Source of the DNA: Myxococcales bacterium
GTDB taxonomy: Bacteria; Myxococcota; Bradymonadia; UBA7976; UBA1532
Assembly: GCA_020430675.1 (NCBI GenBank)
Contig: JAGQJJ010000006.1
Location: 1 to 19,094 of the forward strand
DNA length: 19,094 bases
Direction: 5' to 3'
Part shown: one piece after another, positions 10,087-16,598 of the stretch
Layout of the letters: the number at the start of each line of letters is the position of its first letter
Position numbering within the stretch: the first letter of the stretch is position 1
Position numbers and translations under genes: made by a program
Notes under the pieces: model-generated
The model's input: only the letters and a program-made list of their open reading frames with translations
Databases searched by the model: none
What the model was told of the DNA's origin: nothing

Positions 10087-10100
10087 CGCCGCCTGCGGCG
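10087..10100. repeat. Inverted repeat CGCCGC-CT-GCGGCG
   Basis: Two perfect 6-base arms with a 2-base centre, the third palindrome in the same spacer. Short GC arms like this arise easily in such GC-rich DNA, so on its own it is weak. Confidence 0.35.
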
Positions 10101-10171
10101 GGCCTGGAGAGTCTACGGACTTGCGCCTCGCCGTCCGCCCCGTCTTGTTCTCTGCCCGCTCGAAGGAGTCT

Positions 10172-10179
10172 GGTAGCAT
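10172..10179 (+). promoter_or_regulatory. Possible extended -10 close to the outer-membrane gene start
   Basis: TGGTAGCAT reads as TG-N-TAGCAT and ends 6 bases before the ATG at 10186, so transcription could begin at or near the start codon. The only Shine-Dalgarno-like sequence, AAGGAG at 10163-10168, is 17 bases from the ATG, too far for normal use. No good -35 is visible. Confidence 0.25.
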
Positions 10180-10185
10180 CAGCCC

Positions 10186-10971
10186 ATGCTCCGCTCGTGG
10201 ACCTGGTTGCTCATCGTCTTCAGTCTGCCGGGACTCGCGCGTGCGGTCGAGTCATCCGACGCGGTGCACCGCGAACGGGTGCGTGCTGGCGCGTGGATCG
10301 GGCCCGCGGCGGTCAATGGCATCTTGCAATTGCGCACGCCGACCGCCAACTCGGACGTGCGCCTCGATCTGCTGCCCGCGGTGGCGCTTGGCGTCGATCT
10401 GTGGCCGGCCGAGCAGACCGGGCTCTATCTGGGCGGCGCGGTCGGCGTGGGCGCGGACATCAAGTTCCCGACCGGGCAGAAGGTTCGCTACAACCTGCAC
10501 CAGTTCGAAGCGGGTGGCCGCTACCGCTGGCATCTGAGCGGCGCCAGCAACGCCCTGGCCCTGGTCGGCGCGCTCGGGGTGCGCGGGCTGTATCAGACCG
10601 CCCAGGAGCAGCGCCCGTCGGTGCTGATCGATCGCCTCATCGCCGGCCCGGAGCTGCGGCTGGGCCTGGAGTGGCCCCTGCTCAGCGGCCGGCTCTGGTT
10701 GCGGGCCCATGGCCGCGCCGGCCTGCCGTTTTTTGTGCGCGAGTCGCCCAATGACTCGGGCGATCCCACCGAGTTTCGCGCGTTTGGCGGGCACCTTGAT
10801 GTGGTCGTCAAGGTGACCGGTGGCTGGTCGGTGCAGCTCGCAGCCGATGTCTACGACGCGACCATCGACTTCAACGGGCAAGGCACCCGCGCCGCGGGTG
10901 TGCTTTCGGCGCGCACGCATGACCGCTTTGCCACGGGCGGTCTCTGGCTGCGGTACGCCTTCGCCGATTGA
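10186..10971 (+). CDS. Probable outer-membrane beta-barrel protein
   Basis: A 261-residue protein with a clear signal peptide (MLRSWTWLLIVFSLPGLARA, cleavage near residue 20). The mature part has repeated short amphipathic strands with alternating hydrophobic residues, such as LDLLPAVALGVDLWP, TGLYLGGAVGVGADIKF, and HNLHQFEAGGRYRW-like strands, and it ends in an aromatic-containing strand GGLWLRYAFAD. These fit a small outer-membrane barrel of the kind often annotated as an outer membrane beta-barrel domain protein; its cargo or partner is unknown. An in-frame TAG at 10174 limits the start, making ATG 10186 the first candidate. It converges with the lipoprotein gene, with only 22 bases between their stops and no visible terminator. 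Confidence 0.65.
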   Translation: MLRSWTWLLIVFSLPGLARAVESSDAVHRERVRAGAWIGPAAVNGILQLRTPTANSDVRLDLLPAVALGVDLWPAEQTGLYLGGAVGVGADIKFPTGQKVRYNLHQFEAGGRYRWHLSGASNALALVGALGVRGLYQTAQEQRPSVLIDRLIAGPELRLGLEWPLLSGRLWLRAHGRAGLPFFVRESPNDSGDPTEFRAFGGHLDVVVKVTGGWSVQLAADVYDATIDFNGQGTRAAGVLSARTHDRFATGGLWLRYAFAD

Positions 10972-10993
10972 CCGGCGGCGGCGAACCGCGTGG

Positions 10994-11521
10994 TCACTGA
11001 CCGAAGCAGGCGTTCTCCGTAACGGGGCAGTCGATGTCATCGGGCCGCGGGTCATCGGGTGACGTCCAGGCGATCCAGGCGACCAGCTTGCGAAACGCGC
11101 AGTCGTCGGCGGCGCGGAAGCACGCGGGGTGCGTGCCGCGCTCGGGCGCGCCCTGCAAGGCGACGCGCAGCAGCCGGCTGTTCTCGGGTGTCTCCAGATC
11201 GACAAACGCCTTGGCCATCAAGAACTCGTCTTCGGCGACCGCGGCGGTTTTGGGGTCGGCGGTGACGCGGAAGTTGCCCTGGATGACCTGATGGCAGAAC
11301 GACTCGCCGCAGCCGACGCGCAGCATCACCGCCTGGGCGGCGGGGAAGTCCTGCTGGTTGGGCCGCGGGGCCAGGATCAGCGTCTCGACCTCGCCGCAGC
11401 CGGCGGGCAGGGCCAGGGCGGCCACGAAGAGCAGGCCGAGGCCGACGAAGGAGGGCCCGCGGTGCCAGGGACCAGCGGCACGCGGCGCCAGGGCTGGCCC
11501 CCGGGGGCTGCTCGCGTTCAT
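10994..11521 (-). CDS. Cytochrome-like lipoprotein with CxxxxCH motif
   Basis: A 175-residue protein. After a basic N-terminus and the hydrophobic stretch FVGLGLLFVAALALPAG comes Cys42, a likely lipidation site, although the -3 residue is Pro, which is unusual for a lipobox. Residues 71-77 read CGESFCH, a Cys-x4-Cys-His motif like the haem-binding segment of cytochrome-c-like domains in Myxococcota and Planctomycetes lipoproteins. The following ENSRLL and HPACF...CAFRKLVAWIAW fit the same fold. Four further cysteines (134, 141, 165, 172) could form disulfides. The ATG at 11521 shares a base with the upstream stop (TGATG) and has AGGAGG 4 bases before it. It is the last gene of the operon. Haem binding is inference. 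Confidence 0.7.
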   Translation of the reverse strand: MNASSPRGPALAPRAAGPWHRGPSFVGLGLLFVAALALPAGCGEVETLILAPRPNQQDFPAAQAVMLRVGCGESFCHQVIQGNFRVTADPKTAAVAEDEFLMAKAFVDLETPENSRLLRVALQGAPERGTHPACFRAADDCAFRKLVAWIAWTSPDDPRPDDIDCPVTENACFGQ

Positions 11522-12636
11522 CACGCCTCCTCACGCTGCCAGGCCCGGCGCAGCGCTGCGCGGGCGGCGTCGAGGTCTTCGGGGGTCTTGACCGGGATGA
11601 ACCGGCTGCGCGCGCCCTCACGCGGCACGCGCACGAAGCGGGTGGGCAGGTGCGCGGTCAGCTCGCCGATGAGGCGCTCGAACTGCACCGCGGGCCGGCC
11701 TTCGACGTCCTTTTGCACCGCAAACCAGGTCAGCTCGACGTTGGCTTCGAAGGCGTCGATGTCGAGCCAGAAGGTATTGGTGTTGAAGACCGGCACCGCG
11801 TCCTGATCGAAGTCGGCGGGCAGGCGGAAGGCTTCAACGACCTGCAGGTGCCCATCGACGCGCAGGGGGATGCCGCCGCGATCGCCCGGGGCCTTGTCGA
11901 CGACCTCGACCGTGATCGGCTCGGCGCGGCGGCCGTGGTCGCCGAGCAGCACTGGGTCGAGCGTGGCCAGCGCGTTGTCGACGTTGCTCATCAGCAGGGT
12001 GCGGCCGCCAGCCGCGGCAAATCGGGCGAGCAGGCCGCTCTCGCGCAGGCAGGGCAGCAGGTCGCCATGGCCCGGGCCATAGAACGAGGGCTGTTGGTCG
12101 GCGCCGAGGAAGAGGTCGCCAGTGGGCGTGAAACGGGGCGCCCAGTGCTGCTCGAAGGCCCAGATGCGCGCTTTGGGGTAGCCGAACCAGCCGTGGGCTT
12201 CGAGGTGGGCGGCCGTCGCCGCTGCGGTGGCACGGCTGTTCATCAGCAGCACCGGCGGCGGGGGCGCCTTCGCGCGCTCGGCGGCGCGCAGCGCGTCGCG
12301 CAGCTTGAGGCCGAGGAACGAGATGTCGTCGAGCGCGGTGACGCAGCCTTTGACCGCGCCATCGAAGCGCGTCGCCATGCCGCCGTTGAGCACGACGAGG
12401 CCGACGCCGCCGGTCTGCAACGCGGCCTCGCCTTCGTCGGTCAGCTTCTCGCAAAGCGCAGGCGTTGTGGGCGCCTGGGCGATGTCGCTGCTGGCCGGTT
12501 GGGCGAGGTGGCCGCGGAGCACGCTCTCGCCGAGCGCGCCGCGGTGACGAAGTCGGGCGCACAGGGCTTCGACGAGCTCGGGCGAGAGACCGCTCTTGGC
12601 CACCACGGCGCGCACATCGGGCGGCAGGGCGTTCAT
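11521..12636 (-). CDS. UDPGP-family nucleotidyltransferase, probable UTP--glucose-1-phosphate uridylyltransferase
   Basis: A 371-residue cytoplasmic enzyme of the eukaryote-type UDP-sugar pyrophosphorylase family, making an activated sugar from UTP and sugar-1-phosphate. It is unrelated in sequence to GalU. Seen are LNGGMATRFDGAVKG (residues 83-97, nucleotide loop with Lys96), FYGPGHGDLL (185-194), LMSNVDN (215-221), FNTNTFWLD (284-292) and RFIPVKT (345-351), all typical of the family. UDP-GlcNAc pyrophosphorylase specificity cannot be excluded, though glmU already covers that reaction. The ATG at 12636 overlaps the rlmE stop as ATGA. Co-transcription with an rRNA methyltransferase has no obvious metabolic logic. 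Confidence 0.82.
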   Translation of the reverse strand: MNALPPDVRAVVAKSGLSPELVEALCARLRHRGALGESVLRGHLAQPASSDIAQAPTTPALCEKLTDEGEAALQTGGVGLVVLNGGMATRFDGAVKGCVTALDDISFLGLKLRDALRAAERAKAPPPPVLLMNSRATAAATAAHLEAHGWFGYPKARIWAFEQHWAPRFTPTGDLFLGADQQPSFYGPGHGDLLPCLRESGLLARFAAAGGRTLLMSNVDNALATLDPVLLGDHGRRAEPITVEVVDKAPGDRGGIPLRVDGHLQVVEAFRLPADFDQDAVPVFNTNTFWLDIDAFEANVELTWFAVQKDVEGRPAVQFERLIGELTAHLPTRFVRVPREGARSRFIPVKTPEDLDAARAALRRAWQREEA

Positions 12637-13262
12637 GGGGCGGCCGGGGGCGTCGCTTCGGGCGCAGGGGCCAGGGTTCGGCGGCCTTGGGCCACCACAA
12701 ACAGCTCGACGCTCTCCGAGCGGGTGCTCTTGGGCTTGACCCGCCGCACCTGGGCAAAGCGTTTGCTGACCTCAGCGACCAGCGCGGCGACGTCTTCGCC
12801 TTCGAAGACCTTGCAGACGAAGGCGCCGCCGTCGACGAGCAGCAGGTCGGCCAGCCCCAGCGCGCGGCGGCAGAGGTCGACCGAGCGCATGTGATCGGTG
12901 AACCGGTTGCCGCAGGTATCGGGCGCCATGTCGCTCAGCACGACGTCGAATGGGCCGCCGCCCGCGGCGCGCAGGGTCTCGGGGTCCATCGCGAAGATGT
13001 CGCCGGTCAGTGTGGTGATCTGGGGGCGGGTCGGTTCAACCGCGCGGCGATCGATGCCGACCACGGCGCCACCCGGGCCGACCTCCGTGGCCGCGTACTG
13101 CGTCCACGAGCCGGGCGCGCAGCCCAGGTCGAGGACGCGCTGGCCCCGGCGGAAGAGCCGGACCCGCCGGTTGATCTCCTGCAGCTTGTAGATGCTGCGG
13201 GCGCGGAAGCCCTCGGCCTTCGCCTTCCGCGCGTAGTGATCAGGCCGGCTGCGCCGATTCAT
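12633..13262 (-). CDS. rlmE: 23S rRNA (uridine 2'-O) methyltransferase RlmE/FtsJ
   Basis: Methylates the 2'-O of a 23S rRNA uridine (U2552 in E. coli) during large-subunit assembly, using SAM. From the ATG at 13262 it has 209 residues, the usual family length. Seen are RSIYKLQEI with catalytic Lys26, the SAM loop VLDLGCAPGSW (43-53), SDMAPDTCGNR with Asp111, FVCKVFEG with Lys151, and SRSESVELFVVA-type ending with Glu186, giving the full K-D-K-E tetrad. AGGGTGA lies a few bases before the ATG. The frame continues open upstream into a DUF3006-like segment starting at 13571, so a 312-residue fused product is possible. The stop overlaps the next gene as ATGA. Confidence 0.93.
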   Translation of the reverse strand: MNRRSRPDHYARKAKAEGFRARSIYKLQEINRRVRLFRRGQRVLDLGCAPGSWTQYAATEVGPGGAVVGIDRRAVEPTRPQITTLTGDIFAMDPETLRAAGGGPFDVVLSDMAPDTCGNRFTDHMRSVDLCRRALGLADLLLVDGGAFVCKVFEGEDVAALVAEVSKRFAQVRRVKPKSTRSESVELFVVAQGRRTLAPAPEATPPAAP

Positions 13263-13571
13263 GGCGTCACCCTGCATGACCGGACGGGCCGATGCAAGGC
13301 TCGCCAGCCGCGCGCGCAGCCCGGCTTCGCGGGCGGCGCGACCGGCCAGCACCGGGCCGGTGGGCGAGGCGAGCGCGTCGCCGGGTCGGGCGGCGGCGGG
13401 CAGCTGATGCAGCGGCACGTCACGGGTCTGGCCTTGGGGGTCGATGAGCACCGCGAAGGGTGGCTCGATGCGATCGAAGCTCCAACTCGGTGGCGATGGG
13501 GCCCCGTCGAGGGCGTCGGGCGCTGGGTTGAGGCCGCCGGGCGCACCCAGCAGCAGGATCAACACCCACAT
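13263..13571 (-). CDS. DUF3006-like reading frame continuous with rlmE
   Basis: From an ATG at 13571 the frame encodes 103 residues and runs without a stop into the rlmE ATG. It starts MWVLILLLGAPGG, a short hydrophobic stretch. The part FDRIEPPFAVLIDPQGQTRD, then VPLHQLPAAARPGDAL, then an Arg/Ala-rich helix AREAGLRARLASL, follows the layout of DUF3006 proteins (DRIE, a small beta domain, LP..A..GD, then a C-terminal helix), usually free-standing proteins of about 70-100 residues. GAGG sits 7 bases before the ATG, which overlaps the radC-like stop region by 13 bases. Either the two domains form one fused protein, or a DUF3006 gene has lost its stop and RlmE is made from its own internal start. 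The DUF3006 match is from memory of the family pattern. Confidence 0.55.
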
Positions 13572-14227
13572 TTTGCGGCCTCGGCGAGCGTGTGGTGGCC
13601 CTGGGCGGTGATCAGCAGCACGCGCTCGATGGCCAGGCCGAGCGTCGCGGCGCCTTCGAGCAGGCGGGTGGTCGCGCTCTGTTCGCGGGCCCGCGGACCG
13701 CCGCCGGGGCGCACGAGCACGATCCACCACGGGCCGGGGCCGGCGACGAGCAGGCGGGCGAGGTGGCTGCCGATGCGCGCCTGCGGGCTGAAGACGGTGC
13801 CCAGCTCAAGGGTGACCGGCTCGGCGTTGGCGCCCGGTCGCACGCCAAGCACCGCGGCTTCGCCCTGGGCGATCTGGCCGCGGAGGCGGCTGACCTCGGC
13901 TTCGAGCGGGTCGAGGGGCGCCGGGGGTTCGTCGGGCGGTTCGATGGGGCCGGCGCGCAGGGCGAGCTCAAACGCGGCGCGGATGCGCGCGGCCTTGACC
14001 GGGCCGATGCCGCTGATCTGGCGCAGATCCCCGAGCTGGGCGGCGGCGAGGGCTTCGACGCCGCCCAGCTCGTTGAGGACGCGCGTGGCAAGCGCCAGCG
14101 CGTCTTCGCCGGCGCCGCGGCCGGTGCCGAGCACCAGCGCGAGCAGCGCTTCCGGTTCGAGGGTATGGGCGCCGTCGCGCAACAGGCGTTCGCGGGGGCG
14201 TTCTTCGGCGGGCATGCGGGCGAGCAC
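13559..14227 (-). CDS. RadC-like protein with lost JAMM metal site
   Basis: A protein of 222 residues from the GTG at 14227, which has GGAGG 5 bases upstream. Alternatives are GTG 14233 and ATG 14215. The N-terminal part (ERPRERLLRDGAHTLEPEAL, LLALVLGTGRGAGEDALALA, ISGIGPVKAARI) is the helix-hairpin-helix region of RadC/UPF0758 proteins. The C-terminal part aligns by layout with the JAB/MPN domain, but the family's HNHPSGDP.PS..D metal motif is replaced by VRPGGGPRAREQSAT (after PWWIVL), so the two histidines and the aspartate are missing. Metal-dependent peptidase chemistry is therefore unlikely. It is the first gene of a leftward operon with rlmE; RadC function is unclear even in canonical members. 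Confidence 0.75.
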   Translation of the reverse strand: MLARMPAEERPRERLLRDGAHTLEPEALLALVLGTGRGAGEDALALATRVLNELGGVEALAAAQLGDLRQISGIGPVKAARIRAAFELALRAGPIEPPDEPPAPLDPLEAEVSRLRGQIAQGEAAVLGVRPGANAEPVTLELGTVFSPQARIGSHLARLLVAGPGPWWIVLVRPGGGPRAREQSATTRLLEGAATLGLAIERVLLITAQGHHTLAEAAKCGC

Positions 14228-14294
14228 CGTCACCTCCAGTCTGGGTGACGTTCTCGCCTTTCAATCGGCATGCCAGTAGATGAAATCGTTAAAT

Positions 14295-14323
14295 ATCATA
14301 TAGTTATGAGCAAACGGCTTGAA
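14295..14323 (-). promoter_or_regulatory. Probable promoter of the radC-like/rlmE operon
   Basis: On the minus strand TTCAAG (14323-14318), a 17-base spacer, then TATGAT (14300-14295; five of six -10 matches). It lies in an AT-rich patch that stands out strongly from the surrounding GC-rich DNA, and about 68 bases before the start codon. Confidence 0.6.
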
Positions 14324-14328
14324 CAGAA

Positions 14329-14358
14329 AGCGTTCAGATCGACCAGATTCTGGACGCT
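14329..14358 (-). terminator. Possible terminator after the response regulator gene
   Basis: Two nested stems read on the minus strand: AGCGT with ACGCT on the outside, CCAGA with TCTGG inside, followed by TTTCTGTT. It starts 9 bases past the stop codon. The nested pairing is interrupted, so strength is uncertain. It overlaps nothing essential of the promoter downstream. Confidence 0.3.
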
Positions 14359-14366
14359 CTGGACAC

Positions 14367-15056
14367 CTACTCCTGCTCGTAGCGATAGCCGACGCCGTGC
14401 ACGGTGCGGATGATCTGCGGCTCGCGCGGGTCGCGCTCGATGCGCTTGCGCAGCTTGGAGATGTGCTGGTCGAGGGTGCGGCTGTTGGGCAGGTGGTCGA
14501 GGCCCCAGCACTCGCGGAAGAAGGCTTCGCGGTCGACGACCTTGCCCACGTTGCGGCGCAGCAGGGTGAGGATCTGCACGTCGCGCAGGCTGAGGTCGAG
14601 CGTCTCGTCGCCGCGGCGGGCGCGCAGCTCGGCGGGCATGACCACCAGGTCGGCCATCGTGAACGCTTCGGGCACCGGCGTCGCGCGCGGGCGGCGCATG
14701 CAGCGGCGCGTGACCGCGCGGATGCGCGCGATGACCTCTTTGACGCCAAACGGCTTCTGGATGAAGTCGTCGGCGCCGAGCTCAAGGCCGACCACGCGGT
14801 CGATCTCTTCGGATTTGGCGCTGATGAAGATGATCGGGGTGTCGGGGTCGCGGCGCCGGATCTCGCGGCAGACGTCGTAGCCGTTCTGGTGCGGCATCAT
14901 GATGTCGAGCAGCACAAAATCAGGGCGCACGGCTTCGTATTGCGAAAGCGCGGCGCGGCCGTCGGCGGCGATGGATGTGCGGTAGCCCTCGGCTTCGAGG
15001 ATCTCGACCAGCCCCTCGCGGATATGGGCGTCGTCTTCGGCGACGAGGACTTTCAT
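14367..15056 (-). CDS. OmpR/PhoB-family response regulator
   Basis: A 229-residue two-component transcription regulator. The receiver domain (1-120) has the acidic pocket EDD at 7-9, phospho-acceptor Asp51 in LLDIMMP, Ser79 in FISAKS, and Lys101 in IQKPF. The C-terminal winged-helix domain (about 133-226) has LRDVQILTLL, the recognition helix near NSRTLDQHISKLRKRI, and the wing HGVGYRYE. The ATG at 15056 overlaps the histidine kinase stop as ATGA, so the pair are cognate partners with coupled translation. Target genes are not evident; the adjacent VWA protein gene is a candidate (inference). Confidence 0.95.
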   Translation of the reverse strand: MKVLVAEDDAHIREGLVEILEAEGYRTSIAADGRAALSQYEAVRPDFVLLDIMMPHQNGYDVCREIRRRDPDTPIIFISAKSEEIDRVVGLELGADDFIQKPFGVKEVIARIRAVTRRCMRRPRATPVPEAFTMADLVVMPAELRARRGDETLDLSLRDVQILTLLRRNVGKVVDREAFFRECWGLDHLPNSRTLDQHISKLRKRIERDPREPQIIRTVHGVGYRYEQE

Positions 15057-16591
15057 GGAGTCTCCAGTTCGGTTCGCAGGCGCGCCACAAAGCGCGCGCC
15101 GGTGTCGCTGCGTTCGAGCGTGAGGTCGCCGCCGTGCAGCCGGGCGAGGGCGCGCGCGATGCCAAGGCCGATGCCGGTGCCGGTGACGCCCTCGGTCAGC
15201 GCGCCGCCGAGGCGGTGGAAGGGCTCGAAGACGCGCGCGCGCTGGGCGGGGGGGATGCCGGGGCCCTGGTCGGCCACCTCGATCTCGGTGAAGCCGTCGG
15301 CCTGGCGCGTGCGGATGTGCACTTGGGTGCCCGCGGCGTATTTCTCCACGTTGCTCAGCAGGTTGCCCAGGATCTGGCCCAGCGCGTCGGCGTCGACCTT
15401 GACGCTGGCCTTGGCGGCGCCCTCGAACTTGACCTCGATGCCGCGGGCGGCGAGCGCGAGGCCGAATTGCTCGACCACCGCGCTGACGAGCTGGTCGACG
15501 ACGCCGGGCGCCGGGCGGATCGCGAGCTTGTCGCGCTGCTGGCGGGCGAAGGTGAGGATGTTGGCGATGAGCCGGCTGAGGCGGCGGCTCTCGTCGACGA
15601 TGACCCCGAGGTGGCGCTGGGCCTTGGGGTCGGCGTCGAACAGCTCGTCTTCGAGCAATTCCGCGTACATGCGGATGTTGGTCAGCGGCGTCTTCAGCTC
15701 GTGGGAGACCTGGTTGACGAAGCTGACGCGCTGGGCGGCGCGGCGCAGCTCGGCAGTGCTGGCGCGGTAGAAGTAGAAGGCGAGGCCGATGAGGGCGAGC
15801 GCGACGGCGCAGAGCGCGGTGATCAGCTCGAAGGGCAGGCCGCTGATGACGGGTGCGGGACCGCTCCAGGTGAGCTGCCACGCTTGCAGCGGCGGGGCGA
15901 GCGCGCGGCTGAGGCGCGGGGCGACGCCGGGCGAGGGCTCGAAAGCGCCCCACTGGTAGGCGACGGCGCCGCTGGAGTCGAGCAGGGCGATGCGCTCGTC
16001 GGCGGTGTCGGCGGTGGCGGGCAGGGCGCCGATGACCTCGGCGAGCAGACGCACGCGGTCGACTTCGATGGCCGCCAATCGGCCGTCGGCCTGGCGTCGC
16101 CAGAACAGCAGGTTGAGGCCGCCGCCCCAATACCAGATATGCCAGCCGTGGTCGGCGCGGGGGGCGTTGCCGTCGTCCTTGCGGCCGGCGAGCTGGCGCG
16201 GCAGGTCGCGGCCGTCCCAGAGGCCGCGGGTGCGTTCGAGGAAGGCGCGCTCGCGGTCGCTGAGCGGGCCGTCGGGTGGCGGGAAGGCGAGGCGGCCGTC
16301 GGGCGCAAAGACCAGCGCAAAAGCGAAGCGCACGTCGCCGCGGGCCTGCTGGCGGATGAGGTCGGGGTCGACTGGGAAGTCGGCGGTGACGTCGAGCAGG
16401 CGGCGTTCGAGGCTGCCGATGCGGGCGGCGATGTCGTCGGCGACCTGGTTGAGTCGGGCCTGCACCACCGCGTCGAGCCGCGCGGCGACCTCGGCGTCGC
16501 GGTCGGCGGCGAGCCGTACGCCCAGCCACGCCAACGCGGCGAGCGGGGCGAGCACGAGGACGGCGAGCGGGGCGGCGAGGTGCAGGCGCAA
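15053..16591 (-). CDS. Membrane sensor histidine kinase
   Basis: A 512-residue sensor that phosphorylates the adjacent response regulator. TM1 lies at about residues 5-27. An extracytoplasmic domain of about 225 residues follows, containing HGWHIWYWGGGLNLLFW, and TM2 lies at about 256-276. The HisKA domain has SHELKTP with phospho-acceptor His297. The ATPase domain has N boxes around Asn410/Asn414 (GNLLSNVEKY), G1 DQGPGIP (441-447), F box VFEPFHR, and G2 GTGIGLGIA (471-479). All catalytic motifs are present. The start is TTG at 16591, 7 bases after the VWA gene stop, with no strong Shine-Dalgarno, so translation may depend on coupling. I do not recognise the sensor domain. Confidence 0.93.
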   Translation of the reverse strand: MRLHLAAPLAVLVLAPLAALAWLGVRLAADRDAEVAARLDAVVQARLNQVADDIAARIGSLERRLLDVTADFPVDPDLIRQQARGDVRFAFALVFAPDGRLAFPPPDGPLSDRERAFLERTRGLWDGRDLPRQLAGRKDDGNAPRADHGWHIWYWGGGLNLLFWRRQADGRLAAIEVDRVRLLAEVIGALPATADTADERIALLDSSGAVAYQWGAFEPSPGVAPRLSRALAPPLQAWQLTWSGPAPVISGLPFELITALCAVALALIGLAFYFYRASTAELRRAAQRVSFVNQVSHELKTPLTNIRMYAELLEDELFDADPKAQRHLGVIVDESRRLSRLIANILTFARQQRDKLAIRPAPGVVDQLVSAVVEQFGLALAARGIEVKFEGAAKASVKVDADALGQILGNLLSNVEKYAAGTQVHIRTRQADGFTEIEVADQGPGIPPAQRARVFEPFHRLGGALTEGVTGTGIGLGIARALARLHGGDLTLERSDTGARFVARLRTELETP

Positions 16592-16598
16592 GGCGGGC

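Larger units (their letters stand above)
9949..10185. other. Divergent spacer rich in GC palindromes
   Basis: About 237 bases between two divergent genes. It holds three hairpin-forming inverted repeats, and a possible -10 for the plus-strand gene at its right end. I see no clear promoter for the minus-strand gene. Part of it could be coding if the minus-strand gene really starts at 10179, but that translation is low-complexity. Confidence 0.5.

Noticed and set aside
14367..16529. Single 720-residue frame joining kinase region and response regulator
   Set aside because: Only its last 229 residues are the regulator; the rest is an out-of-frame, Arg/Pro-rich reading of the histidine kinase gene.
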